Positions 33,765 to 42,661 of a stretch of 55,635 bases of DNA are shown piece by piece. The notes under the pieces were generated by a model, which was given only the letters and a program-made list of their open reading frames with translations, was not told the origin of the DNA and did not search any database. Made by a program: the position numbers and the translations under genes. Within the stretch, counting starts at the first letter, position 1. The number at the start of each line of letters is the position of its first letter. Origin of the DNA: a bacterium (lineage in GTDB: Bacteria > ARS69); contig JALGZR010000007.1 of NCBI GenBank assembly GCA_025774805.1, positions 1 to 55,635 on the forward strand, in the 5' to 3' direction.

Positions 33765-35393
33765 ATGACTCGCCTACGGTCACTCGGCATCGCCGCGACG
33801 GGGTTGGTCGCGGCCGTCCTGATCCCGACGGGGTGCGGGAAGAAGCACGACGATCTGATCGATCCCGGTCCGATCGACCCCTCCGCGCTCCCCCCCGTGC
33901 CGATGGACCTGGCCCTCGGTGTCGCCACCTCGCGCGTCGTTCTGACGTGGTCGGTGGAGGATGCCACCGGAGTCACGGAATTTCGGATCTACCGGGCCGA
34001 GGGGGTGGAGGGGGAGTTCCTGTATCGCTCCTCGACCACGACCACCCGGTTCGTGGACGATCAAGTACTGAACGGGACGACCTACCGGTACCAAGTGTCC
34101 GCGGTGAAGGGCGCACTGGAAGGCCAACGGTCGATCACGGTGTCCGCGGTCCCCGACGTGTTCGGTCTCGTGATCGAAGGAGGCGCGGAGGTCACCTCAG
34201 GGAACAACGTCGCCCTGGGCACACGACGGGTAGCAGTCGCCCTGGTCGCGCCTCCGTCGACGGTTTTCTGGTCGCTCTCCGAGGATTCGACCCTGGCGGG
34301 GGCCCCCCTGAATCGGTTCGTTCCGAGTGCGCCCGTCACGACGTACGTACTCTCGCCCGGGGACGGACGGAAGACGATTTACGGTCGCTATGTGGGCGAT
34401 GGCGGCTCGATCTCCGAGCTCGTGCACGCGTCCATTCGTCTCGATACACGCGCGCTGATCCTCGAGGTGACCGAGGACTCCGAGGGTCGCACTCTCGGCA
34501 TCGGCGACACTCTCCACATTGCGCTGATCGCGGACACGACGGGCGGCGCGGCGTTCGTCCGGATCGACGAGGATTACCCCAGTATCGAGCTCTTCGATGA
34601 CGGATCGGCCGGCGATCCGACTCCGTTCGACGGGGCCTATGAGCGAGACTTCGGCGTGACCGCCGGGCTCGAGGTCATGGAGCGAGTCCTCATCGGATCG
34701 TTCCGTGACGACCTCGGGAACCAAGCGTCTTCGGTATTCTCGACGACCCGGGTGACGATCGCCGTCCCGCCCGGACCGATCTCCTTCCGTCGATCCGCGG
34801 TTCAGGTCGTGGGGAGCTCGGTCCGTCTTCGCTGGACCGAGAACACGGACTCGGACTTCGCCGAGTATCGCCTCTACCGGACCGATCCCGACCCAGCGGC
34901 GACCGTCAGCGTGGACGACAATCTGGTCGCGATCATCACCGACCAGGTCGGGCTCGAATGGACCGACACCGGTCTCGAGGGGGGCCGCCGGTACCAGTGG
35001 GGGGTCACCGCATACGACGTCCACGGGTTCCGGGCCCCGCTGGACACGTTGACCGTCGAGAGCGTCGGCTTCGACCCCGTCCTCACCGGCCCGGGGCACG
35101 CTCCGGCCACGGGAGATCTGGTGACGACGTTCCAGTTCGACTGCACCTACAGCCACCCCGCGAATCTGGCTCCCGCCCGGGTGGAACTGGTGGTCGACGG
35201 CACGTTCCTGGTTCCCATGACCCAGACCGGTCCGGGGAACGACTGGGTGGGCGGTGAGGAGTTCTCGGTCGGGATCAGCCTGGGGGCCGGGAGCCACGTG
35301 TATGCCTTCGAGGCCATCGCGGTCGACGACTCCCGAGTCCGGTTGCCGGCGGATCCCGCGACGGACTTCCTCGGTCCGACCGTGACGAACTGA
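33765..35393 (+). CDS. lipoprotein with fibronectin type III domains
   Basis: 542 residues from ATG 33765 (AGGGA 8 nt upstream; GTG three bases earlier is less likely). Lipobox VLIPTGCGKKH with Cys near residue 25. Two FnIII domains are clear: about 45-130 (VPMDLALGVATSRVVLTWSV ... YRYQVSAVKG) and about 345-435 (SSVRLRWTENTDSDFAEYRLYRT ... RYQWGVTAYDVHG). Between them are beta-rich parts (GDGRKTIYGRYVGDGGS; LFDDGSAGDPTPFDGAYERDF). Probably displayed at the outer membrane, binding glycan or protein. Last gene of the run. Confidence 0.88.
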   Translation: MTRLRSLGIAATGLVAAVLIPTGCGKKHDDLIDPGPIDPSALPPVPMDLALGVATSRVVLTWSVEDATGVTEFRIYRAEGVEGEFLYRSSTTTTRFVDDQVLNGTTYRYQVSAVKGALEGQRSITVSAVPDVFGLVIEGGAEVTSGNNVALGTRRVAVALVAPPSTVFWSLSEDSTLAGAPLNRFVPSAPVTTYVLSPGDGRKTIYGRYVGDGGSISELVHASIRLDTRALILEVTEDSEGRTLGIGDTLHIALIADTTGGAAFVRIDEDYPSIELFDDGSAGDPTPFDGAYERDFGVTAGLEVMERVLIGSFRDDLGNQASSVFSTTRVTIAVPPGPISFRRSAVQVVGSSVRLRWTENTDSDFAEYRLYRTDPDPAATVSVDDNLVAIITDQVGLEWTDTGLEGGRRYQWGVTAYDVHGFRAPLDTLTVESVGFDPVLTGPGHAPATGDLVTTFQFDCTYSHPANLAPARVELVVDGTFLVPMTQTGPGNDWVGGEEFSVGISLGAGSHVYAFEAIAVDDSRVRLPADPATDFLGPTVTN

Positions 35394-35543
35394 TCGGAGG
35401 ATCCGGGCCGAGACCGGCACCCTCCGTTGACGCCCGTCCGACGCGCATGCTAGGCTCGCTGATCAGGCGTCTCCGGAGTCTATTCTCCAGCTCACCATCG
35501 TCCGTTCGACCTCTCGCATAGAAGCACCTACGGAGGGCGTGTC

Positions 35544-36338
35544 TTGCAGGAGCCTCGCAGGGTACCCGAACACGAAGGAGACGGTCAGGCGCTGGCGGTT
35601 GACGGCGCGGGAAGCGGCGTTCTCGCCCTGCGCACGAGGGTCCGGTACCCGCGGCCCCGCCCCACGAGCCCCCTGCGGCGGACGGTCGACATTGTCGGCG
35701 CGAGTCTCCTCTGCGCGCTGCTCCTCCCGCTGTTCGGGATCATCGCCCTCGCGGTCCGGATCAGCACCCCGGGGCCGGTCATCTACCGGCAGACGCGCGT
35801 CGGCATCAATCGACGGTGCGGGGTGGATCGCCGGAGCCCCGTCGGCCACGCGGTTCCCGTGGATCGGCGCCGCCAGGACCGGCGCCGGGTGGCGAGCGCA
35901 GGACGGCTCTTCCGCATCTCCAAGTTCCGGACCATGGTTGACGGCGCGGAGAGCCGCCGGGGACCGACCTGGGCCGCGAAGAACGACGCCCGCGTCACCC
36001 CGGTGGGTCGCTTTCTGCGGCGGACCAGGTTCGACGAGCTGCCCCAGCTCGTCAACGTCCTCCGGGGGGACATGTCTTTCATCGGACCGCGCCCCGAGCG
36101 TCCTTTCTTCGTCGAGAAGTTCCGCCGGGCGATCCCGGGGTACATGGACCGCCTCACGGTTCCGCCCGGAATCACGGGGCTGGCCCAGGTCGAGCACAAA
36201 TACGATACGAACCTGGAAGACGTTCGCCTCAAGTTGGAGTATGATGTCCGGTATGTACGGCGGCGAAGCTTCTGGCTCGATCTCCGTATCCTTCTCAAGA
36301 CGATCCGCGTGGTGCTCTCCGGCTCCGGAGCGCATTAG
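35544..36338 (+). CDS. polyprenyl-phosphate sugar-1-phosphate transferase (second copy)
   Basis: 264 residues from TTG 35544 with GGAGGG 7 nt upstream. One membrane segment (VDIVGASLLCALLLPLFGIIALAV) and the full PF02397 core: GPVIYRQTRVGINRR, FRISKFRTM, PVGRFLRRTRFDELPQLVNV, FIGPRPERP, VPPGITGLAQV. The same Arg-rich insert as the paralogue at 18449 sits between the two core motifs (about 35 residues with DRRSPVGHAVPVDRRRQDRR). Two short initiating transferases at the two ends of the locus imply two lipid-linked glycans or a past duplication. Confidence 0.92.
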   Translation: MQEPRRVPEHEGDGQALAVDGAGSGVLALRTRVRYPRPRPTSPLRRTVDIVGASLLCALLLPLFGIIALAVRISTPGPVIYRQTRVGINRRCGVDRRSPVGHAVPVDRRRQDRRRVASAGRLFRISKFRTMVDGAESRRGPTWAAKNDARVTPVGRFLRRTRFDELPQLVNVLRGDMSFIGPRPERPFFVEKFRRAIPGYMDRLTVPPGITGLAQVEHKYDTNLEDVRLKLEYDVRYVRRRSFWLDLRILLKTIRVVLSGSGAH

Positions 36339-36378
36339 AAACAGGGAAGTTAGCCCCACTCACCCTTCCCCTTTGCCC

Positions 36379-36407
36379 TTGACGCTCCCCTAGGTGCGTG
36401 CTAGCGT
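36379..36407 (+). promoter_or_regulatory. candidate sigma-70-like promoter of the STAS-GGDEF unit
   Basis: TTGACG at 36379-36384, 17-base spacer, TAGCGT at 36402-36407. The STAS gene starts about 75 bases after the expected start point. Confidence 0.45.
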
Positions 36408-36485
36408 TCGCCAGGCTGTGGGCCAGGAACAGCCTAAGCTGTTGATATAGAAGAAATTGCGGCCGATCGCGACCGGGAGGACGTC

Positions 36486-36824
36486 GTGGAGGTGTCAGTG
36501 CGAAAGGCCGGCAAGCTGAGCATACTGGATCTACGGGGGAAGATCCTGGGCGGAGCGGAGTCCGATGTGCTCCGGCACGAGCTCGATCGGATCCTCGAGG
36601 AGGGAGAGCTTCGCCTTCTGGTGAACCTGAGCGACGTTCCGTGGATGAACAGCGCGGGGCTCGGCATCCTGCTCTCGGCTTACTCCCGCATGAAGGAGCG
36701 GGGCGGCACGATTCGCCTGTTCGGGGTGGGGGAGAGGGTTCGCGGAATCCTGAGAACGACCAAACTCCTCACGGTTCTGGACGTTCTTGACGATGAAGAG
36801 GCAGGAATCCAGAGCTTTGTCTGA
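36486..36824 (+). CDS. STAS-domain anti-sigma factor antagonist-like protein
   Basis: 112 residues from GTG 36486 (GGGAGG close upstream). Complete single STAS domain: LSILDLRGKILGGAESDVLR, LVNLSDVPWMNSAGLGILLS with Ser56 at the usual phosphorylation position, and RILRTTKLLTVLDVLDD-like end. Such proteins are switched by kinase and SpoIIE-type phosphatase; a SpoIIE phosphatase is encoded at 46586-49099. It may also serve a different partner switch in polysaccharide production. The next gene starts inside its 3' end. Confidence 0.92.
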   Translation: MEVSVRKAGKLSILDLRGKILGGAESDVLRHELDRILEEGELRLLVNLSDVPWMNSAGLGILLSAYSRMKERGGTIRLFGVGERVRGILRTTKLLTVLDVLDDEEAGIQSFV

Positions 36825-37140
36825 GTTCCGTTTCATCCCCCCGGGGGGATCGGTGGACCGGAGACGGGAATCGCGCCGGCCGGGTACGTACCGGGCCGAG
36901 TCCCGTCTCACCTCGGGAATCGAGTTGATCCTCCTCCTGGTGCTGATCGGCGCACTGGGCGTCGCGGCCGGGAAGTTCTTCTCGATGCTCGACCGAATCG
37001 GGACCTCTTGGACTCGGGGATTGCCTGTCGCCGGCCTGTTCCTGGCGGCGGCGTACATCGCCGGCCGCCGGGTGATTCGGGTGGCGCGGACGATGCGAAA
37101 CGGTGCGGAGATCCGGAAGGGGAGAGGACGGCATGACTGA
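36793..37140 (+). CDS. small membrane protein between STAS and GGDEF genes
   Basis: 115 residues from ATG 36793, overlapping the STAS gene by 32 bases. A basic 40-residue N-terminus is followed by two membrane helices (GIELILLLVLIGALGVAAGKF; GLPVAGLFLAAAYIAGRRVI) and a basic end. No family recognised. Its position suggests it belongs to the same signalling unit. Confidence 0.78.
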   Translation: MKRQESRALSEFRFIPPGGSVDRRRESRRPGTYRAESRLTSGIELILLLVLIGALGVAAGKFFSMLDRIGTSWTRGLPVAGLFLAAAYIAGRRVIRVARTMRNGAEIRKGRGRHD

Positions 37141-38173
37141 ACCGATCGATCCGCCCCAGCGGGGGGCCATTCTCGGACGGATGCTCTCCCTTCCTCCCCT
37201 GGGGCAGATCGGGCGACACAAGTACGGTCCGTTCCTGCGCGGGGCACTCGAGCTGTTCCTCGCCGACGGGATCACGGTCGGTTTCTGGGTCTCTCCGCAG
37301 CAGCTCCGCCAGTATCGGGTTCTGGCCGGTGAGACCGGGCGCGACGTCCACGAGTCGGTGCTCGACCCGGGGCACACGGCCGGGGCCATGCGTTCCGTTC
37401 TCCGCCGGGGGAGCACCGAGCTCGTAACCCACCTGCCCGATCCGCGCTTCGACCCCTCCGTGGAGGGATACCCCGGCCACGAGTCGATCTCCGGGCTCTT
37501 CGTCGGACTGCGGATGCGGGACGAGCCTCCGGCGGTCCTGGGAGCGCACCGTTTTCGAGGTGATCCTTTCGACGCGTCGGACCGGGACCTGGCCAGCTCG
37601 CTCTCACCGGTCTTCGCGTCGGCCCTCGACAACCTCCGGCGTTTCGGTCGGGCCGAAGAGCTCTCGGTGACGGACGGTCTGACCGGGGTCTACAATTACC
37701 GCTACCTGCGCAGCGCGCTCGACAAGGAGGTGGCGCGGGCGAAGAGATTCCGCGAGCAGTTCTCCATCATCATGCTGGACGTCGATCACCTCAAAGAATA
37801 CAACGACGTCCATGGTCACTTGCAGGGAAGCGAAGTTCTTCGCCGCCTGGCCCAAGTCGTGATGGGCGAGATGAGGAGTGCTGACGTCGTGGCGAAGTAC
37901 GGCGGCGACGAGTTCGTGATCGTCCTTCCCCAGACCACTCGGGAAGGGGCCCGTGTACTCGCGGAGAGGATCCGAGGCGCCGTCGAGGCCCATCGCTTTC
38001 CGGGAGAGGAAGAGGGAATGAAGATCACGACCTCGATGGGGATCGCGCAGTTCCCCGAGGACGGAGAGGGAGCGCGCGAACTGCTCGAGGCCGCCGACGC
38101 GACTCTGTACCGGGCGAAGCGATCCGGCCGCAACCGCGTCGCCATGCTCGCTTCCGGCTCCTATCCGAAGTAG
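37133..38173 (+). CDS. diguanylate cyclase with N-terminal GAF-like sensor
   Basis: 346 residues from ATG 37133 (GGGGAGAGG upstream). The N-terminal 170 residues look like a GAF-type domain (GPFLRGALELFLADGITVGF ... LAGETGRDVHESVLDPG). GGDEF domain in the second half with the intact active site GGDEF at 257-261, and an RxxD inhibitory site (Arg248-Asp251) five residues before it. It makes c-di-GMP and should be product-inhibited. Next to polysaccharide genes, this points to c-di-GMP control of matrix production. It overlaps the preceding gene by eight bases. Confidence 0.93.
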   Translation: MTEPIDPPQRGAILGRMLSLPPLGQIGRHKYGPFLRGALELFLADGITVGFWVSPQQLRQYRVLAGETGRDVHESVLDPGHTAGAMRSVLRRGSTELVTHLPDPRFDPSVEGYPGHESISGLFVGLRMRDEPPAVLGAHRFRGDPFDASDRDLASSLSPVFASALDNLRRFGRAEELSVTDGLTGVYNYRYLRSALDKEVARAKRFREQFSIIMLDVDHLKEYNDVHGHLQGSEVLRRLAQVVMGEMRSADVVAKYGGDEFVIVLPQTTREGARVLAERIRGAVEAHRFPGEEEGMKITTSMGIAQFPEDGEGARELLEAADATLYRAKRSGRNRVAMLASGSYPK

Positions 38174-38184
38174 GGAGATACTGG

Positions 38185-39483
38185 ATGTCGCTCTTGGAGA
38201 AGCTGGAGAATCGAACGGCGACGGTAGGTGTGGTGGGTCTGGGTTACGTGGGTCTCTCCCTTGCCATCGAGTTTGCCCGAGCCGGGTACAAGATCATCGG
38301 TATCGACATCAACGACGAGAAGGTCGCGAAGTTGAACGCGGGGCGGTCCTACGTGATGGACGTTCCGTCGGACGTCGTCTCGAAGCTGGTCGCGGAGGGC
38401 CGGCTCGTCGCATCGAGCGACTACTCCCAGATCGCCAACATGGACTCGATCAGTATCTGCGTGCCGACCCCTCTCCGCTCGAAGAGCAAGGATCCCGATC
38501 TATCGTACATTCTCGATGCGGTCTCCAAGATCAGGAAACACCTTCACGCCGGCCAGCTCGTCGTTCTCGAGAGCACGACCTTTCCCGGGACGACGACCGA
38601 AGTCATCCAGCCGATCCTGGAAGAGTCCGGCCTCTCCGTCGGCAAGGACTTCTACCTCGCGTTCTCGCCCGAGCGGGTCGATCCGGGAAACGTCCAGTTC
38701 CAGACGAGGAACATCCCCAAGGTGGTGGGCGGCGTGACGGAGGACTGCACCCGACACGCGAGAACCCTCTACGGGAACTGCCTGGACCGGGTCGTCGGGG
38801 TCTCGTCGACGGATGTCGCCGAGATGGTGAAGCTGCTCGAGAACACGTTTCGGAGCGTCAACATCGGCCTGGTCAACGAGTTCGCGCTCCTGTGCAACAG
38901 CCTGGGGATCGACGTCTGGGAGGTGATCGACGCGGCCTCGACGAAGCCCTTCGGCTTCATGCCGTTCTATCCGGGGCCTGGCCTGGGGGGTCACTGCATT
39001 CCGGTCGATCCGCTCTACCTCTCCTGGAAGGCGAAGGTGAACGGCTTCCACCCCCGATTGATCGACGTGGCGGTGCAAGTCAACCAGGACATGCCCCAGC
39101 ACATCGTCCGAAAGGTGCGAGAGGCGCTAAAACCTCTCAAGAAAGATCTCAAAGGGTCGAAAATATTGGTGATCGGGGTGGCCTACAAGCGCGACACCGA
39201 CGACGTGCGGGAATCTCCGGCCCTGGAGATCATCCATCTTCTCGACCAGGAGGGAGCCAAGGTCGAGTTCAGTGACCCCTTCGTCCGGTTCCTCCAGTCG
39301 AACGGGTCCCGACTCTCCTCGCGCACGCTGAGCGAAAAGGAGCTGGCCGAAGCCGACTGCGTACTCGTGGTCACGGACCACACCTCGGTCGACTACGAGC
39401 TCGTGGCCCGGCACGCCCCCGTCGTCATCGACACTCGGAACGCGCTCAAGGACTTCTCCGGCGAAAACATCCACCGGCTCTGA
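38185..39483 (+). CDS. UDP-sugar 6-dehydrogenase (WbpA/TviB/WecC family)
   Basis: 432 residues. Rossmann NAD motif VGVVGLGYVGLSLAIEFA at 14-31, NAD-binding acid IIGIDIN, central helix LLENTFRSVNIGLVNEF, catalytic Cys271 in GPGLGGHCIPVDP, and third-domain VIGVAYKRDTDDVRESPA. It oxidises the C6 hydroxyl of a UDP-hexose, by family resemblance UDP-GlcNAc or UDP-ManNAc rather than UDP-glucose, giving a uronic acid for the polysaccharide. It works with the adjacent epimerase. Confidence 0.94.
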   Translation: MSLLEKLENRTATVGVVGLGYVGLSLAIEFARAGYKIIGIDINDEKVAKLNAGRSYVMDVPSDVVSKLVAEGRLVASSDYSQIANMDSISICVPTPLRSKSKDPDLSYILDAVSKIRKHLHAGQLVVLESTTFPGTTTEVIQPILEESGLSVGKDFYLAFSPERVDPGNVQFQTRNIPKVVGGVTEDCTRHARTLYGNCLDRVVGVSSTDVAEMVKLLENTFRSVNIGLVNEFALLCNSLGIDVWEVIDAASTKPFGFMPFYPGPGLGGHCIPVDPLYLSWKAKVNGFHPRLIDVAVQVNQDMPQHIVRKVREALKPLKKDLKGSKILVIGVAYKRDTDDVRESPALEIIHLLDQEGAKVEFSDPFVRFLQSNGSRLSSRTLSEKELAEADCVLVVTDHTSVDYELVARHAPVVIDTRNALKDFSGENIHRL

Positions 39484-39534
39484 CGAATCGCCGGAAGAGG
39501 CGCCCGAAAGCGCCCTGAGAATCGGGGGGGAGGA

Positions 39535-40497
39535 TTGGCCAGGTTTCTCGTGACCGGGGGAGCCGGTTTCATCGGCTCCAACCTGGTTGATGCGCTCGTC
39601 GCCTCGGGGGACGACGTCGTCGTCCTCGACGATCTCTCCAGCGGCAAGATCGAGAACCTCGAGACGAGTCGCTCCGCGATCACGTTCGTGGAGGGGCGGA
39701 TCCAGGATCCCGCTGCGGTCGCCAGGGCGATGGCGGCGGTGGACTACGTGCTCCACCATGCCGCCCTCGCATCGGTCCCGCAGTCTCTCGAGGACCCCCG
39801 TCTCAATCACCGGGTCAACGTCGATGGGACGCTGGAGCTTCTCCTCGCCGCGCGGGACGTCGGGGTGAAGCGGTTCGTTTTCGCGTCCTCCTCCGCCGTG
39901 TACGGCGATCGCAGGGAGTCTCCGACGGCCGAGGAGCTCCCGACCGACCCCCTCTCCCCGTACGGGGCGTCGAAGGTCATCGGAGAGGACTACTGCCGGC
40001 AGTTCACGGCGGTGGGGTGGGTCCCGTGCGTCTGTCTGCGCTACTTCAACGTTTTCGGCCCCCGCCAGAATCCGAACTCCGACTACGCGGCGGTGATCCC
40101 GATCTTCTTCCGGCGGCTGCTGGAGGGACGGGGCGCGACCATCTACGGCGACGGAGAGCAGACGCGGGATTTCGTGCACGTGGAGAACGTCGTCCGCGCG
40201 AATCTCCTGGCGGTCGAACGGAGCGAGGGGATCGGCGGCGTCTTCAACATCGGCTGTGGTGAGGCCATCACTGTGAACGATCTCTATCGGGAGATCGCCG
40301 CCATCGTGGGGAGCACCCGGAAGGCCACTCACGCCCCGGAGCGTGCGGGCGAGATCCGTCACTCCCTCGCGGACGTCGGCCGTTCGCGGCGGCGACTGGG
40401 ATACGAGGTCCGGACCGACTGGCGAACCGGCCTGGAAAAGACCGCCGGCTGGTACCGCGAGCAGTACGGACCGGTCGGGGAGTCGGATCGACGATGA
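39535..40497 (+). CDS. NAD-dependent UDP-sugar 4-epimerase (WbpP/TviC-like)
   Basis: 320 residues from TTG 39535, with GGGGGGAGGA upstream. Short-chain extended fold: TGGAGFIGSN at 7-16, HHAALASVPQSLEDP (the loop typical of UDP-GlcNAc/GlcNAcA epimerases), Tyr143-xxx-Lys147 in SPYGASK, RYFNVFGPRQNPNSDYAAVIP. Paired with the dehydrogenase it could make a UDP-GalNAc(A)-type precursor. Its stop overlaps the next gene's ATG. Confidence 0.93.
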   Translation: MARFLVTGGAGFIGSNLVDALVASGDDVVVLDDLSSGKIENLETSRSAITFVEGRIQDPAAVARAMAAVDYVLHHAALASVPQSLEDPRLNHRVNVDGTLELLLAARDVGVKRFVFASSSAVYGDRRESPTAEELPTDPLSPYGASKVIGEDYCRQFTAVGWVPCVCLRYFNVFGPRQNPNSDYAAVIPIFFRRLLEGRGATIYGDGEQTRDFVHVENVVRANLLAVERSEGIGGVFNIGCGEAITVNDLYREIAAIVGSTRKATHAPERAGEIRHSLADVGRSRRRLGYEVRTDWRTGLEKTAGWYREQYGPVGESDRR

Positions 40498-41924
40498 GCG
40501 CTCGCGAAGCCCGCATCGTCCTCGTCGACGACGACCCGACCTTTCGGCGCATCCTGACCGCGGGTCTCGGGGAGCACGACTACCGGGTCACGGCCCTCAC
40601 CGGCGAAGGGGACGTGGTCGACCAGATCGCGTGTGCACTGCCCGACGTGGTTCTCCTCGATCTGAACCTCCCGAACCGGAGTGGACTCGAGGTCCTCGAC
40701 GGGCTCGTGAAGGCCGAGCTGGACGCCCCCGTGATCATGGTGACCGGAACTCAGGACGTCTCGACCGCAGTGCGAGCGATTCGGGCCGGGGCCTTCGACT
40801 ACGTGACGAAACCGGTGGCGCTCGACGAGCTGCTCTGCTCGGTGAAGCGGGCGGTCGACTCGGGACGGATCGCCCGGGAGCGCGACCTCTATCGGGCCCT
40901 CACCGACCGGCGGTTCGCGTACGTCGAGAGTCGGAATCCCGAGATGCGCCGGCTCTACGATCTCGCCCGGAAGGTCGCCCGGAGCGAGACGACGACCGTC
41001 CTCATCCAGGGAGAGTCGGGTACGGGGAAGGAGCACGTGGCCAATCTGATTCACCGTCTCTCTCCCCGCCGGGACATGCCCTTCCTCGAGGTCAACTGCG
41101 CGAGCCTTCCGGAGCCCCTCTTGGAGAGCGAGCTGTTCGGTCATGAGAAGGGGGCCTTCACGGACGCCTCGGCCCGCAAGCGCGGCCTGCTCGAGCTCGC
41201 CGACGGAGGCACTCTCTTCCTCGACGAGGTGGGGGAGATGGCCCTGCCCATCCAGGTGAAGCTCCTCCGCGTTCTGGAGCGCATGTCGTTCCGCCGGGTC
41301 GGGGGCGTCGAAGATATCGAGGTGAGCGTGCGGCTCATCTCGGCGACGAATCGGGATCTGGCCCGGCAGGTGAGCGGAGGGGCCTTCCGGGAGGATCTGT
41401 TCTTTCGGCTGAAGGTCGTACCGATCCACCTTCCGCCGCTGCGAAAGCGGCCCGAGGACCTTCCGCTTCTCGCCCAACACTTCCTCGAGGAGTTCTCGGC
41501 GGCCTTCGGAAAGAGGTTCCAGCGGATCTCCCGGGAAGCGATGGCGGCGGCGCGCGACTACGAGTGGCCGGGGAACATCCGCGAGCTCCGGAATTGCCTG
41601 GAGCGCGCGGTCCTGCTCCACGAGGGCGAGGTGCTGACGGCGGAGATGCTCCAGATCCCCGGGACCTGCGCGCCGGCTCTCTCCGAGGACGAAGCCGTGT
41701 CCTTCGTCCACACGATCCGGGAGATCCAGAGTCAGGGGATCCCGGACGAGGGCATCGACTTCGAGAGGATCGTGGGCGCGGTCGAGCGCTACTTGATCAC
41801 GATGGCCGCCGAGAAGGCCCAGTGGAATCAGAGCCAGGCCGCGCGCTACCTGCAGCTCAACCGGGACAAACTGCGGACCCGGATGAAGAACCACCGACTC
41901 GGCCGGCCCACCCGTTCGCTCTGA
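40494..41924 (+). CDS. sigma-54-dependent response regulator (NtrC family)
   Basis: 476 residues. Receiver domain with Asp12/Asp13 pocket, phospho-Asp56 (VVLLDLNLPNRSG) and Lys106 region (YVTKPV). AAA+ domain with Walker A GESGTGKE 173-180, Walker B GTLFLDEVGEM, arginine-finger region FREDLFFRL. The sigma-54 loop reads GAFTDA (220-225) where the consensus is GAFTGA. C-terminal Fis-type helix-turn-helix (NQSQAARYLQLNRDKLRTRM). Its overlap with the epimerase gene suggests control of envelope polysaccharide genes, like PrsR in exosortase systems. No sensor kinase is beside it. Confidence 0.93.
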   Translation: MSAREARIVLVDDDPTFRRILTAGLGEHDYRVTALTGEGDVVDQIACALPDVVLLDLNLPNRSGLEVLDGLVKAELDAPVIMVTGTQDVSTAVRAIRAGAFDYVTKPVALDELLCSVKRAVDSGRIARERDLYRALTDRRFAYVESRNPEMRRLYDLARKVARSETTTVLIQGESGTGKEHVANLIHRLSPRRDMPFLEVNCASLPEPLLESELFGHEKGAFTDASARKRGLLELADGGTLFLDEVGEMALPIQVKLLRVLERMSFRRVGGVEDIEVSVRLISATNRDLARQVSGGAFREDLFFRLKVVPIHLPPLRKRPEDLPLLAQHFLEEFSAAFGKRFQRISREAMAAARDYEWPGNIRELRNCLERAVLLHEGEVLTAEMLQIPGTCAPALSEDEAVSFVHTIREIQSQGIPDEGIDFERIVGAVERYLITMAAEKAQWNQSQAARYLQLNRDKLRTRMKNHRLGRPTRSL

Positions 41925-41940
41925 CGGGCGACCCCGCCCG
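41925..41940 (+). terminator. weak hairpin after the response regulator gene
   Basis: CGGGCG / CGCCCG stem of six pairs with a four-base loop right after the stop; no T tract follows, so termination is uncertain. Confidence 0.3.
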
Positions 41941-42057
41941 GCCGAATCACCACTCTCTCCGTTCGACCGGCGACTCCCCCGACGCGCCTCGGCGGGCGAT
42001 CGCTCCCGGCCCGACGTCCGCGCGGAGATTCCCCTTTCTCGCACCGTTCGATTTCCG

Positions 42058-42063
42058 TACATT
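42058..42063 (+). promoter_or_regulatory. possible -10 box of lptE, suggesting a leaderless messenger
   Basis: TACATT at 42058-42063 lies 9 bases before ATG 42073, and no Shine-Dalgarno sequence is seen between them. The -35 (TTTCTC, 17 bases upstream) is weak. Confidence 0.35.
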
Positions 42064-42072
42064 CTCCCGATC

Positions 42073-42648
42073 ATGTCAGCCCGCATTCCTCACCGGTCTC
42101 TGCTGATGCAGCGGCGAGCCGTGCCCGGTCGGAAATCCGGGCGGGCGGAATCGAGAACGGCGGCGGGGATCGGGATCCTCCTGTCGATCGCGGCCGTCGT
42201 GGCGGGGTGCGGATACGGCTTCTCGGCTTCTCTGCTCCCGGGCCACATCAAGAGCGTGGCGATTCCCCTGATGGAGAACCGCACGAATCGCTCGGATCTG
42301 GCGACGGCGTTCGCCGATTCCCTGGTCGAGGCGTTCCTCGCCGATCCGACGCTGAAGGTCGCCGACGAGCGGTCCGCCGATTCCGTGCTGGAGGGGGCGA
42401 TACTCGAGTACCGCCGGGAGCCGTTTCGGGTCGACGCGAACGAGAACGTCCTCGAGTACAGCATCCGGATCATTCTGGAGGCCCGCTTCGTCGACCTGCG
42501 GAAGAACGAGGTGATCTGGGAGGAGGCGCGGCTCAACCAGTGGGACACCTACGACTTCGCGAACGGGGAGACGGAGGAGGAAGGCATCGCCCGGGTGCTG
42601 GTGAAGCTGACGGATGACGTGTTGAACCGGACGGTCGAGGGCTGGTGA
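42073..42648 (+). CDS. lptE: LptE-like LPS-assembly lipoprotein
   Basis: 191 residues. Lipobox [10 protein letters not shown] gives a lipid-anchored periplasmic protein; about 35 residues precede the hydrophobic core, so ATG 42106 (residue 12) is an alternative start. The body has the LptE fold pattern of FCB and delta-type members: [40 protein letters not shown]-like, and a C-terminal helix ([18 protein letters not shown]). LptE plugs LptD at the outer membrane for lipopolysaccharide insertion. It is 13 bases from leuS, a common bacterial gene order. Confidence 0.88.
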   Translation: MSARIPHRSLLMQRRAVPGRKSGRAESRTAAGIGILLSIAAVVAGCGYGFSASLLPGHIKSVAIPLMENRTNRSDLATAFADSLVEAFLADPTLKVADERSADSVLEGAILEYRREPFRVDANENVLEYSIRIILEARFVDLRKNEVIWEEARLNQWDTYDFANGETEEEGIARVLVKLTDDVLNRTVEGW

Positions 42649-42661
42649 GCCCGAAGGGTCG

